Assembly (NCBI GenBank): GCA_016212295.1
Contig: JACRGO010000231.1
Coordinates: 1-11,087 of the forward strand
Reading direction: 5' to 3'
From: Nitrospinota bacterium
GTDB lineage: Bacteria > Nitrospinota > Nitrospinia > JACRGO01
DNA: 11,087 nucleotides
The notes beneath the pieces are model-generated. The model was not told where the DNA came from and did not search any database. It saw only the letters and a list, made by a program, of their open reading frames with translations. Each line of letters opens with the position of its first letter. Positions within the stretch are counted from its first letter, which is position 1. The position numbers were made by a program, and so were the translations under genes. Positions 1 through 7,213 of this stretch are shown piece by piece.

Positions 1-82
1 ACTGGAGCTCTGTCTCTGAATGACGGTTTTACTTGATTATCCTTTTTTGACACGATATTCTACTCCCATTCAATAGGCATTC

Positions 83-310
83 ATGAAGACGTCACCTTTC
101 GCCAGTAGTAAGTGTTGCGTTAGCTACTGGCTAACGGGCAGGAAAAAAACAGCAGCGGCAGCGACTTATAAAAAGTCTCCTTCAGGCGGGGGAGGGGGCA
201 CAATTGGCGGCGGCAAAACGGTAAACGGCATTGACACCAACGTTTATAATACGGTAACCATAGGCATCCAGGCATGGATGAAAGAGAACCTCTATGTTCT
301 TCTCCCATAA
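83..310 (+). pseudogene. Truncated FISUMP-domain protein fragment
   Basis: This 75-codon open frame has a Gly-rich spacer (about residues 34-46) followed by residues matching the opening of the Fibrobacter succinogenes major paralogous (FISUMP) domain: VNGIDTNVYNTVTIG, then QAWMKENL. The family normally continues for well over 100 residues after the WMKENL motif. Here a stop comes four residues later, and I found no continuation in the other two forward frames before position 358, where the opposite-strand gene ends. The N terminus has no clear signal peptide, although LTG followed by a Lys/Ala-rich stretch could be a decayed lipobox region. No convincing ribosome-binding site precedes the ATG, and an in-frame stop at 17-19 rules out a longer 5' end. 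I read it as a gene remnant. A contig-edge or sequencing error is the main alternative. The domain match is strong; the decay call is inference. Confidence 0.6.
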
Positions 311-330
311 AAAAGGGAATCTTAAACCCT
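309..330 (-). terminator. Possible weak terminator after the LCCL gene
   Basis: On the minus strand a short AGGG/CCCT stem with a 9-base loop is followed directly by six T residues, about 30 bases beyond the stop codon of the 868-residue protein. The stem is only 4 bp, so intrinsic termination here is weak at best. No better candidate is visible between the two convergent frames. Confidence 0.22.
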
Positions 331-358
331 ATAGGCGCGAGTAAGTATCTAAAAAAGC

Positions 359-2965
359 TTAAGGCAAATCCACGAATATGTAGCTCCCGGACCAGCTTCC
401 ATAAGACAGCGTTGATATCCCGTTTTGAGTGGAGGTTCCATAGGAAGGGAGGCCACCCTGAATTTCATAGACCACATTTCCCCCTGCCGCCATGGTTATT
501 CTTCCCGCGTGGACAGCGGCTGTGCAAACGGATGAATCATCCGTATAAGGGCCGATTCCCCATACGGTCCACGCTGTTCCGTTCTCAGGACAGATTCCCC
601 AGAATTTATCCCCGTTTCTTCCTCGATAGGATGCGGCGCTGGAACTCCAGCTTATCAGGCCCAACTGGGTTACGGTCACCTTATTCACCGCGGGGTCCGT
701 GAAGGTAAAGCTTGCGCCCCATGTTCCATAAGAATTGCTCGTTACGCCGTTCCTGGTTGTTGAAGCATAGGAGCTCATCCCTTCCTTTACAACAATAGTT
801 ATCCTTCCTCCATCGGCGTAGGTGATAAGGCCCATATGGACGGCAGCGCTGCATAGGGAAGAATCGGAAGTGTAGGTGTCGGTCCCCCAAAAAGTGGAAG
901 CAGCGCCTTTAGGAGGGCAAACGCCGGAATACTTGTTTCCATTATTTGCGCTATACGCAGACGCCGTTGTGGTCCAGGTGATATCTCCCATATCAAACGC
1001 GTCCGTACCCGCCGCCACGCCGAAATCTCCGGTGATCGTCACCACGTCCCCAGGCTTTCCGGATTTAGGTGAAAAGGTTATGGAGGAACTTGCCAGGGCG
1101 GACAGGGCCTTCCCTTTCTTGCCCTTTACCGTGAACTTGATTCCCTTTCTCTCAATCTTCATCTTCAAGTCGGAGCGTACGAAATCGCGGCCGAACCGGT
1201 CATAGAGATTGACCTTGGAGAAGTTGATCTCTCCATCCGCGGCCTTGCTTGCTACAACCTCGAATTTCAACACGCCTATCTGGGTGCGCTTATTGTTCAC
1301 CGGGGCCTTCCCCTTTTTCTTGTAGGCCAGTGAGACCACCGCCAAGCCCTTCTTGCGAAATTCCGCGCGCGCGTCAAAGTCCTTTTTCAATTTCTTGTCC
1401 AGGGTGAATTTGGACGCCTTCAATATCCTGGCCGGATACACAAGGCTGAATTCCGATGAGTTCATATCGTTAAGCGTGCTGACGTACAGAGGAACCTCTA
1501 TATAGCGTTTCGCCGATTTCGCGGATTGCGTGGCCGTTTCTAATTGACCATTGACGATTGACGATTGAGAATTGTCTTCCGCCGTCCGTCCTCCGTCTTC
1601 CGTCCTCTGCTCCAATTGAAAATTGTCAATTGACAATTGAAAATTGGCTTCCGTTCCCAAATCCACGATCCTGGTCTTCTGAAACACTTTAATGTCCTTT
1701 AAGGAAGGCCAATCCTTGTTCACCACGTAATAAAGGATCAGGCCCGCGTCGTTGGCCATGATGACGCTGTCACCGTCGATGTCGCCTCCAGCAAGAGGAC
1801 CTTCCCCCGGTTCGGCAAAACCCGTGGAGTACACGAAGGCATTAGAGGAATCATTGGCCTGGACCTTCGCGTCTCCGGTCACGTCCCCTTTGCGGTACTT
1901 GAGTTGGATCTTGAGCGCGCCGTCCGAGGTGTTAAGGGAGATGGCCTTGCCCTCAGGGGTCTTGACCGAGGACGGGAGCGTGGCATGGGCCTGGCCGTGG
2001 AATTTGAAGTCAGTGGTCTTGCCGTCCGAGGCGGAGTCCAGTATCTCGAAGACGACGTTGAACAGGGTCCCGACTCCCCGCAGGGGCTTATTTACCGCGT
2101 TCTTGACGGATATCTTCACCGTGCCTGCCGACGGCTCGGAGAATTCCCATTCGTACTCATAGGACAGGATGGTTTTGTCCACTGAGGAGGGTTTTAGTAT
2201 GGTGGAATCATAATCGATATAAATCTGCACCGCTCCCATTGTGAGTTTGTCGGCGTTCTCTATGTTCACCGGGACCTGGAGCGAGGCCGTGGCGCCCAGG
2301 GCCTTGCCTGTTCCCTTTTCCTGCGCCCCGTTCACGTTTGGTATCCACAGGGAGATGGTCCCGAACATGGCGGAGGCGGACTCGGACTTGTCGCTTTCCT
2401 TGCCGCCGTATGCGGCGCTCACCTTGTAATAATAGGTTGTGCCGATAACAAGGCTTGCGGACTCGTCCAGATAAAAGGCGTCGGTGACGCCGGATTGAAT
2501 AAGGGAATACGTGCCGCCTTCGCTGGAGGCCCGGTAAATATTGCAGCCGGAAATCCCTTCCGCTATGGGGGGTGTCCAGGAGACCTCGATATTTCCCACG
2601 GAGGACCGCGCCTTCACGTCAAAGGGGGCGGGAGTGGGTGTGATGACCTCGAAGTCCGCGGCGCTCAGCCTGAGACTGCCGTCCGAGGTCTCGACCGATA
2701 TTGGGCCAGTGGTCGCTCCCACCGGGACCTTGGCCTTGATTTCAGAAGTGGAACTCGACGCCACCTCCGCGGCAACGCCGTTGAACTTCACAATGGGATA
2801 AGTGGTTAAGGAGGAAGAGTTTTTTAGTTTGATTGGTCTGGTTGGTTCAATTGGTCCGGCGAGCAAAAGATTTCCAGCCCCGATCCCCCAAAGGCATAGT
2901 AAGGCCATGAAAATGGCAGGGACCAATATCAACTTTCCAAGTTTTTCACTGCATCTGATGCGCAT
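359..2965 (-). CDS. Secreted cohesin-dockerin scaffold protein with two C-terminal LCCL domains
   Basis: An 868-residue exported modular protein, probably extracellular or surface-associated. Visible in order: Sec signal peptide (about 1-36); C-terminal half of an IPT/TIG domain (56-105, core VKFNGVAAEV); FN3 domain (111-198); cohesin-like domain (about 205-345); dockerin with two calcium loops (Asp361/Thr363/Asp365/Asp372 and Asp395/Asp397/Asp399/Asp406); repeat-encoded linker (440-475); second cohesin-like domain (488-620); N-terminal half of a TIG domain (626-650, core SPKSGKPGDVVTITG); and two LCCL domains (about 657-757 and 765-868). Each LCCL copy has two Cys 22 residues apart (683/705 and 792/814) and the family signature SS-x-C-x-AAVH-x-G. 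The first ~650 residues parallel the gene just upstream, whose stop lies 30 bases away, so cotranscription is likely. The start is the ATG at 2965; no Shine-Dalgarno sequence precedes it. No sortase, PEP-CTERM or type IX signal is seen. Binding targets cannot be told from sequence. Confidence 0.88.
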   Translation of the reverse strand: MRIRCSEKLGKLILVPAIFMALLCLWGIGAGNLLLAGPIEPTRPIKLKNSSSLTTYPIVKFNGVAAEVASSSTSEIKAKVPVGATTGPISVETSDGSLRLSAADFEVITPTPAPFDVKARSSVGNIEVSWTPPIAEGISGCNIYRASSEGGTYSLIQSGVTDAFYLDESASLVIGTTYYYKVSAAYGGKESDKSESASAMFGTISLWIPNVNGAQEKGTGKALGATASLQVPVNIENADKLTMGAVQIYIDYDSTILKPSSVDKTILSYEYEWEFSEPSAGTVKISVKNAVNKPLRGVGTLFNVVFEILDSASDGKTTDFKFHGQAHATLPSSVKTPEGKAISLNTSDGALKIQLKYRKGDVTGDAKVQANDSSNAFVYSTGFAEPGEGPLAGGDIDGDSVIMANDAGLILYYVVNKDWPSLKDIKVFQKTRIVDLGTEANFQLSIDNFQLEQRTEDGGRTAEDNSQSSIVNGQLETATQSAKSAKRYIEVPLYVSTLNDMNSSEFSLVYPARILKASKFTLDKKLKKDFDARAEFRKKGLAVVSLAYKKKGKAPVNNKRTQIGVLKFEVVASKAADGEINFSKVNLYDRFGRDFVRSDLKMKIERKGIKFTVKGKKGKALSALASSSITFSPKSGKPGDVVTITGDFGVAAGTDAFDMGDITWTTTASAYSANNGNKYSGVCPPKGAASTFWGTDTYTSDSSLCSAAVHMGLITYADGGRITIVVKEGMSSYASTTRNGVTSNSYGTWGASFTFTDPAVNKVTVTQLGLISWSSSAASYRGRNGDKFWGICPENGTAWTVWGIGPYTDDSSVCTAAVHAGRITMAAGGNVVYEIQGGLPSYGTSTQNGISTLSYGSWSGSYIFVDLP
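1541..1647. repeat. In-frame cluster of three heptamer repeat families (linker of LCCL protein)
   Basis: Plus-strand reading shows consecutive 7-base units: an ATTGACN-like family (1541-1576), a TCCGTCN-like family (about 1577-1610) and a CAATTGA-like family (1612-1647). All lie inside the reading frame and encode residues about 440-475. Three heptamers equal seven codons, so the peptide repeats every seven residues (NFQLSID then NFQLE). Immediately left, 1511-1528 carries two 9-base units related to CGCGGATTG. The cluster sits between the dockerin and the second cohesin-like domain. Confidence 0.85.
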
Positions 2966-2995
2966 TATTTTTGTAGGAATTTAGTTGATGAATTA

Positions 2996-5900
2996 CTACG
3001 GGCCTGTCGTAAAACTCCATGCATAGCTGCTTGCCATCGCGTTCCCGGCCAAATCCTTTACCCCTGTTGTGACCGTGATTGTGTAAGCAGTGTTGGCGAA
3101 AAAGCCGGTTGTCGGCGTAAGGGTCGCGGTTGTGCCTGAGTAATTAATGGACATGCCTGGACCTGGACTTGAGGTAATAGTGGAAGTGGTAATGCTTGCC
3201 GGGTCCATTGCCTCTGAGAATATTATTGTAATGATGCCGCTGGCGCCGCCGCTTGGCACGCCAGTTGCCCCATTGGCGGGACTTACCGAACTTACAGTCG
3301 GCGGAATGGCGTCAGAGGTGGCGGAGGTTGTAAAACTCCATGCGTAACTGCTTGCCATTGCGTTCCCGGCCGCGTCCTTCACCCCGGTGGTGATTGTCGC
3401 GGTGTAGGTTGTATTCGGCGAAAGATTGGATGAGGGCGTGAAGGTGGCGGTCGCGCCGGAGTATGCCACCGAGCCGGTTACTCCGCCACTTACCGTGAAT
3501 GTGGATGTGGTAATGGTAGAGGAGTCCATTGTCTCGGAGAATGTCGCTGTGATTGATGTATTGGTTCCAACGCCTGTTGCCCCAAGGGCGGGACTTACCG
3601 AGTTTACATTGGGCGCCGTGGTGTCGCCTCCTCCCGCTGTCGTAAAACTCCATGAGTAGCTGCTTGCCATTGCGTTCCCGGCCGAATCCTTTACCCCTGT
3701 TGTGACAGTGATTGTGTAAGTAGTGCCGGCGAAAAAGCCGGTTGTCGGCGTAAGGGTCGCGGTTGTGCCTGAGTAATTAATAGACATGCCTGGGCCTGGG
3801 CTTGAGGTGATCGTGGAAGTGGTGATGCTTGCCGGGTCCATTGCCTCGGAGAATATGATGGTGATGATGCCGCTGGAAGATCCGCTAGGCACGCCCGTTG
3901 CCCCGGAGGCGGGACTTACCGAGCTTACAGTGGGCGCGGTCGTGTCGGTTCCTCCCGCTGTGGTAAAACTCCATGAGTAGCTGCTTGCCATTGCGTTACC
4001 AGCCGCGTCCTTCACCCCGGTGGTGATTGTCGCGGTGTAGGTTGTATTCGGTGAAAGATTTGATGAGGGCGTGAAGGTGGCGGTCTTGCCGGAGTATGCC
4101 ACCGAGCCGGTTACTCCTCCGCTTATCGTGAATGTTGATGCGGTAATTGTCGCGGAGTCCATTGACTCGGAGAATGTTGCTGTGATTGATGTGTTGGTTC
4201 CAACGCCTGCCGCTCCAAGGGCGGGACTTACCGAACTTACATTGGGCGCCGTGGTATCGCCTCCTCCCGCGGTTTTAAAATTCCATGAGTAGCTGTTTGG
4301 CAATGGATTTCCTGCGGAATCCCTTACCCCTGTCGTGACTGTAATGGTATAAACAGTGTTGGCGAAGAAACCGGTTGTCGGCGTAAGGGTTGCGGTTGTG
4401 CCTGAGTAATTAATGGACATGCCCGGACCAGGGCTTGAGGTGATAGTGGAAGTGGTGATGCTTGTAGGGTCCATTGCCTCGGAGAATATGATCGTGATGA
4501 TGCCGCTGGCGCCGCCGCTTGGCACGCCAGTTGCCCCATTGGCGGGACTTACCGAGCTTACAGCGGGCGCCGTGGAGTCGGCCCCTGCCCCTGTTTTAAA
4601 ACTCCATAAGTAGCTGCTTGCCATCGCGTTTCCCGCCGTGTCCTTTACCCCGGTGGTTATTGTCGCGGTGTAGGTTGTATTCGGCGATAGGGGCGCTGAT
4701 GGCTTGAATTTAGCGGTCACGCCGGAGTACGCCACCGAGCCGGTTACTCCTCCGCTTACCGTGAACGTGGCGGCGGTGATGGTCTTTGGGTCCATTGTTT
4801 TTGAAAATGTAGCGGTGACAGCGGTATTGGTTCCAACGCCTGTCGCCCCAAGGGCGGGGCTTACCGAGCTTACATTTGGCGCCGTTGCGCCTCCTCCCCC
4901 TGTTTTAAAATTTATCGAACCGCTTGCCGCCGGCGACACATTCCCCGCCGCGTCCCTGAACCACACATAAACCGTCTTCACTCCCTGTCCGCTGCTCAAG
5001 GTAAATGATACGCTTGCCGAATAGCTCGCCTCGGATGCAACAGGTTCCCATCCCGAAGCTCCTGCCGCCGGCGTTGTCGGCGTTTCCGACGCGTAATATC
5101 CGGTAACCCCTGCGTCATCAGTCGCCGATAGGGACAGGGTAACATTCGCTGATGTTGTGCTTGACGCGCCGCCGTTGATAAAGTTGGTGGATGTTGTGTT
5201 TTTCGGCGCGGTTGTATCCGCCGCGAAATTCCCCTGTATTGTAATTACATCCCCCACATTTCCCTTTTTAGGGGAAAAGGTGACGGTGGACGCCAGGGAG
5301 GCCGCATCAAAAGCCTTGCCTGTCCCGGCCTTTATCGTGAACTTGGCGCCCTTTTTCACAATGCTCATATTCAGGTCCGAACGGACGAAGTCCCGCCCGA
5401 ACCGGTCATAGAGATTGATACTGGAAAAACCTACCTCGCCTTTTGCCGTTTTGTTCGCCAGAACCTCGAATTTCAACGTTCCAAAGGCTGTGCGCTTGAA
5501 GCCGGCGGAGGCCCGGCCCTTCTTCTTGTACACCAGTGAAACCACGGCCAGGCCATTTCTCCGGAATTCCGTTCGCGCGTCGAACAATTTTTTGATGCCC
5601 TTGTCCGGCGTGAATTTTACCGCCTTTAATATACTTAAGGGATAGACAACTCCGAATTCCCCTGAATTCATGTCATTCAGCGTGCTGATATACAGTGGAA
5701 CTTCCAGGAATTGACGATTTACAATTGATGATTGGCGATTGACGATTGACAAGTTATTTCCGTCCTTCGTCTTTCGTCCTTCGTTCTCTTCTCCCTGCCC
5801 CCTGTCCCCTGCCCCCTGCTCCAATTGACCATTGACCAATGACCAATGACTACTTAGTTTTGAAACAAGCGTCTTTGTCCCCATATCCACGGTCCGTTCC

Positions 5901-7129
5901 TTTTGATAAACGTCGATATTTTCCAGGGACGGCCAGCCGTTGTTTACCACATAATATAGAATAAGGCCGGAATCGTTGGTCATTATGGATTTGTCTCCAT
6001 CAATATCCCCGCCTGCCAAGGGACCCGCCGCCGGCTCTATGATTCCCGCCGCATAGACAAAGGCGGATGAGGAGTCATTGGACCGCACCTTCGCGTCCCC
6101 GTTTACGTCCCCTTTGCGGTATTGTAACTGGATAGTCAACGCCCCGTTGCTCAGATTCAAGGGAATTTCCCTTCCCTCCGGAGACTTGATGAAAGAAGGG
6201 AGGGAATGATTTTTGTCATGGAAGGCGAAATTCACCGTTTGCCCTTCCTTCGCCGCGTCCAGGACTTCAAAGACGATATTAAAGAGGGCGCCCACGCCTC
6301 TAAGGGGCTTATTCACCGCCTGCTTGATATATATTTTAACGGTTCCGGGGGACGCCACGGCGATTTGCCAATCGTATTCCACTGAAAGGATCGTCTTTTC
6401 CACGCTGGAGGGTTTTAAAAAAGAGGCGTCGTAGTCGATATACAACTCCACCTCGCCCATTGTGAGTTTGTCGGCGTTCTCCACGTTGACAGGGACCAGG
6501 AGATTGGATTTGGAGCTCAGGGCCTTGGAGTCCTTTTTCTCTTGCGCGCCGTTCACGTTGGGAATCCATAGGGATATGGTCCCGAAAACAGCGGAAGCGG
6601 CCTCGGATTGGCCGCTTTCCTTGCCCTTGGCGTAAACCGCGCCGACTTTGTAAAAATAAGTCTCGCCGGACGCAAGGTCCTTCGATTCGTCCAGATAAAA
6701 TGTCTCCGTCACGCCGGACTTGATTTGGGCATAGGTCCCGTTTTCACTCGCGGAGCGGTAGATGTTATATCCTGTCAAATCCTCCGCTATCGGCGGACTC
6801 CACGAAATCTCGATGTTCTCCACGGAGGCCTTCGCGGTGACGCCGGTTGGCGCGGGGCTTTGGGATTCCACCTCGAAATCCTCCTCGCTGAATTGGACAG
6901 TCCCGCCTTCCGTTTCAACTGATATGGGGCCAGTGCTTGCGCCCAAAGGGACCCTGGCCTTGACCTCGGAATCTGAACTGGATAGGACCTCGGCGGCAAC
7001 GCCGTTGAACTTAACGACAGGGTAGCTCGCCGGACCGCCAGCGGCATAGCGGCTGAAGGCGGGGAAAAATGAATAAAGCAGGAAGCCGCCAAGAAGGAGA
7101 AGAAACGCGCTTGTTTTTCCGGCATTCAT
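2996..7129 (-). CDS. Giant secreted cohesin-dockerin protein with six SbsA-type Ig-like repeats
   Basis: A 1377-residue exported modular protein. Order: signal peptide (about 1-30); C-terminal half of a TIG domain (36-84); FN3 (88-180); cohesin-like (182-335); dockerin with calcium loops Asp341/Asn343/Asp345/Asp352 and Asp375/Asp377/Asp379/Asp386; repeat-encoded linker (427-474); second cohesin-like domain (475-605); N-terminal TIG half (614-636); an Ig-like segment (639-742); then six SbsA/Big_5-type Ig-like domains (743-1377) with the family's SVSP-x-x-GATGV opening and D-x-AGNAM-x-SSY ending. I chose the ATG at 7129 because GAGA lies 7 bases upstream; the frame can also open at a TTG at 7141, which lacks such a site. 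The gene follows the barrel gene by about 84 bases and precedes its paralogue by 30. It ends abruptly after the last Ig-like domain with no anchoring signal. Likely role, by inference: an elongated surface or extracellular adhesin or scaffold. Confidence 0.88.
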   Translation of the reverse strand: MNAGKTSAFLLLLGGFLLYSFFPAFSRYAAGGPASYPVVKFNGVAAEVLSSSDSEVKARVPLGASTGPISVETEGGTVQFSEEDFEVESQSPAPTGVTAKASVENIEISWSPPIAEDLTGYNIYRSASENGTYAQIKSGVTETFYLDESKDLASGETYFYKVGAVYAKGKESGQSEAASAVFGTISLWIPNVNGAQEKKDSKALSSKSNLLVPVNVENADKLTMGEVELYIDYDASFLKPSSVEKTILSVEYDWQIAVASPGTVKIYIKQAVNKPLRGVGALFNIVFEVLDAAKEGQTVNFAFHDKNHSLPSFIKSPEGREIPLNLSNGALTIQLQYRKGDVNGDAKVRSNDSSSAFVYAAGIIEPAAGPLAGGDIDGDKSIMTNDSGLILYYVVNNGWPSLENIDVYQKERTVDMGTKTLVSKLSSHWSLVNGQLEQGAGDRGQGEENEGRKTKDGNNLSIVNRQSSIVNRQFLEVPLYISTLNDMNSGEFGVVYPLSILKAVKFTPDKGIKKLFDARTEFRRNGLAVVSLVYKKKGRASAGFKRTAFGTLKFEVLANKTAKGEVGFSSINLYDRFGRDFVRSDLNMSIVKKGAKFTIKAGTGKAFDAASLASTVTFSPKKGNVGDVITIQGNFAADTTAPKNTTSTNFINGGASSTTSANVTLSLSATDDAGVTGYYASETPTTPAAGASGWEPVASEASYSASVSFTLSSGQGVKTVYVWFRDAAGNVSPAASGSINFKTGGGGATAPNVSSVSPALGATGVGTNTAVTATFSKTMDPKTITAATFTVSGGVTGSVAYSGVTAKFKPSAPLSPNTTYTATITTGVKDTAGNAMASSYLWSFKTGAGADSTAPAVSSVSPANGATGVPSGGASGIITIIFSEAMDPTSITTSTITSSPGPGMSINYSGTTATLTPTTGFFANTVYTITVTTGVRDSAGNPLPNSYSWNFKTAGGGDTTAPNVSSVSPALGAAGVGTNTSITATFSESMDSATITASTFTISGGVTGSVAYSGKTATFTPSSNLSPNTTYTATITTGVKDAAGNAMASSYSWSFTTAGGTDTTAPTVSSVSPASGATGVPSGSSSGIITIIFSEAMDPASITTSTITSSPGPGMSINYSGTTATLTPTTGFFAGTTYTITVTTGVKDSAGNAMASSYSWSFTTAGGGDTTAPNVNSVSPALGATGVGTNTSITATFSETMDSSTITTSTFTVSGGVTGSVAYSGATATFTPSSNLSPNTTYTATITTGVKDAAGNAMASSYAWSFTTSATSDAIPPTVSSVSPANGATGVPSGGASGIITIIFSEAMDPASITTSTITSSPGPGMSINYSGTTATLTPTTGFFANTAYTITVTTGVKDLAGNAMASSYAWSFTTGP
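2999..4905 (-). repeat. Three tandem copies of a ~633-base A-B double-Ig unit
   Basis: Six Ig-like domains alternate between type A (about 312 bases, GVGTNT and SGGVTGSVAYSG) and type B (321 bases, GASGIITIIFSEAMD and SSPGPGMSINYSG). The recurring TAAAA(C/T)T-type domain boundary falls at 3010, 3331, 3643, 3964, 4276, 4597 and 4906. The true period is therefore the A-B pair: 633, 633 and 630 bases. Type B copies are nearly identical at protein level; the outermost A copy (first in the protein) is the most diverged. The pattern implies duplication of a two-domain block. Confidence 0.9.
5709..5849. repeat. In-frame cluster of four heptamer repeat families (linker of giant protein)
   Basis: Successive 7-base arrays on the plus strand: GATTGAC-like, six units (5709-5750); CGTCCTT-like, about four units (5761-5788); CCCTGCC-like, four units (5793-5820); and CAATTGA/CCAATGA-like, four units (5822-5849). 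They encode a Gln/Asn/Gly/Glu-rich linker (residues about 427-474) including the heptapeptide repeat SIVNRQS. The position in the protein, between dockerin and second cohesin-like domain, matches the array at 1541-1647 in the neighbouring paralogue, and the families occur in the same order. Confidence 0.88.
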
Positions 7130-7159
7130 GGGTTTTCTCAAAAGTGGGTTTATGAACTT

Positions 7160-7188
7160 AACATAATCTTATTATGATGGGAAATCAA
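7160..7188 (-). promoter_or_regulatory. Possible sigma-70-type promoter before the giant cohesin-dockerin gene
   Basis: On the minus strand TTGATT (7188-7183) and TATGTT (7165-7160) are separated by exactly 17 bases, each matching 4 of 6 consensus positions. Initiation would fall about 24 bases before the ATG at 7129. The gap is AT-rich, so a chance match is possible. Confidence 0.3.
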
Positions 7189-7208
7189 GAAATTTTTTGG
7201 AAAATTTC
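7189..7208. repeat. Perfect 8-bp AT-rich inverted repeat after the barrel gene
   Basis: GAAATTTT (7189-7196) and AAAATTTC (7201-7208) pair perfectly around a 4-base loop, 6 bases beyond the stop codon of the barrel gene. No T tract follows on the minus strand, so it is not a standard intrinsic terminator; it could stabilise or attenuate the transcript. Confidence 0.45.
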
Positions 7209-7213
7209 ATTGT

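Noticed and set aside
47-75. Promoter for the FISUMP fragment (TTGACA at 47-52)
   Set aside because: The -35 match is perfect, but no acceptable -10 hexamer lies at the proper spacing.
274-702. 142-codon plus-strand open frame overlapping the LCCL region
   Set aside because: It lies opposite clearly conserved LCCL codons, is Arg/Phe/Pro-rich and resembles no family I recognise.
2966-2995. Separate promoter for the LCCL gene
   Set aside because: The gap to the upstream stop is only 30 bases and shows neither paired hexamers nor a ribosome-binding site; cotranscription is simpler.
3147-4970. Series of similar plus-strand open frames with MDMPGPGLEVIVEVV-type peptides
   Set aside because: They are antisense shadows of the repeated Ig-like domains; their recurrence follows the 633-base repeat, and they have no independent coding signal.
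5709-5849. CRISPR-like direct repeats
   Set aside because: Units are 7 bases, contiguous, without spacers, and of several families; they are in-frame tandem repeats.
359-7129. Cellulosome scaffoldin locus
   Set aside because: No carbohydrate-active enzyme or carbohydrate-binding module is visible; cohesin and dockerin share one chain, and the other modules are FN3, TIG, Ig-like and LCCL.
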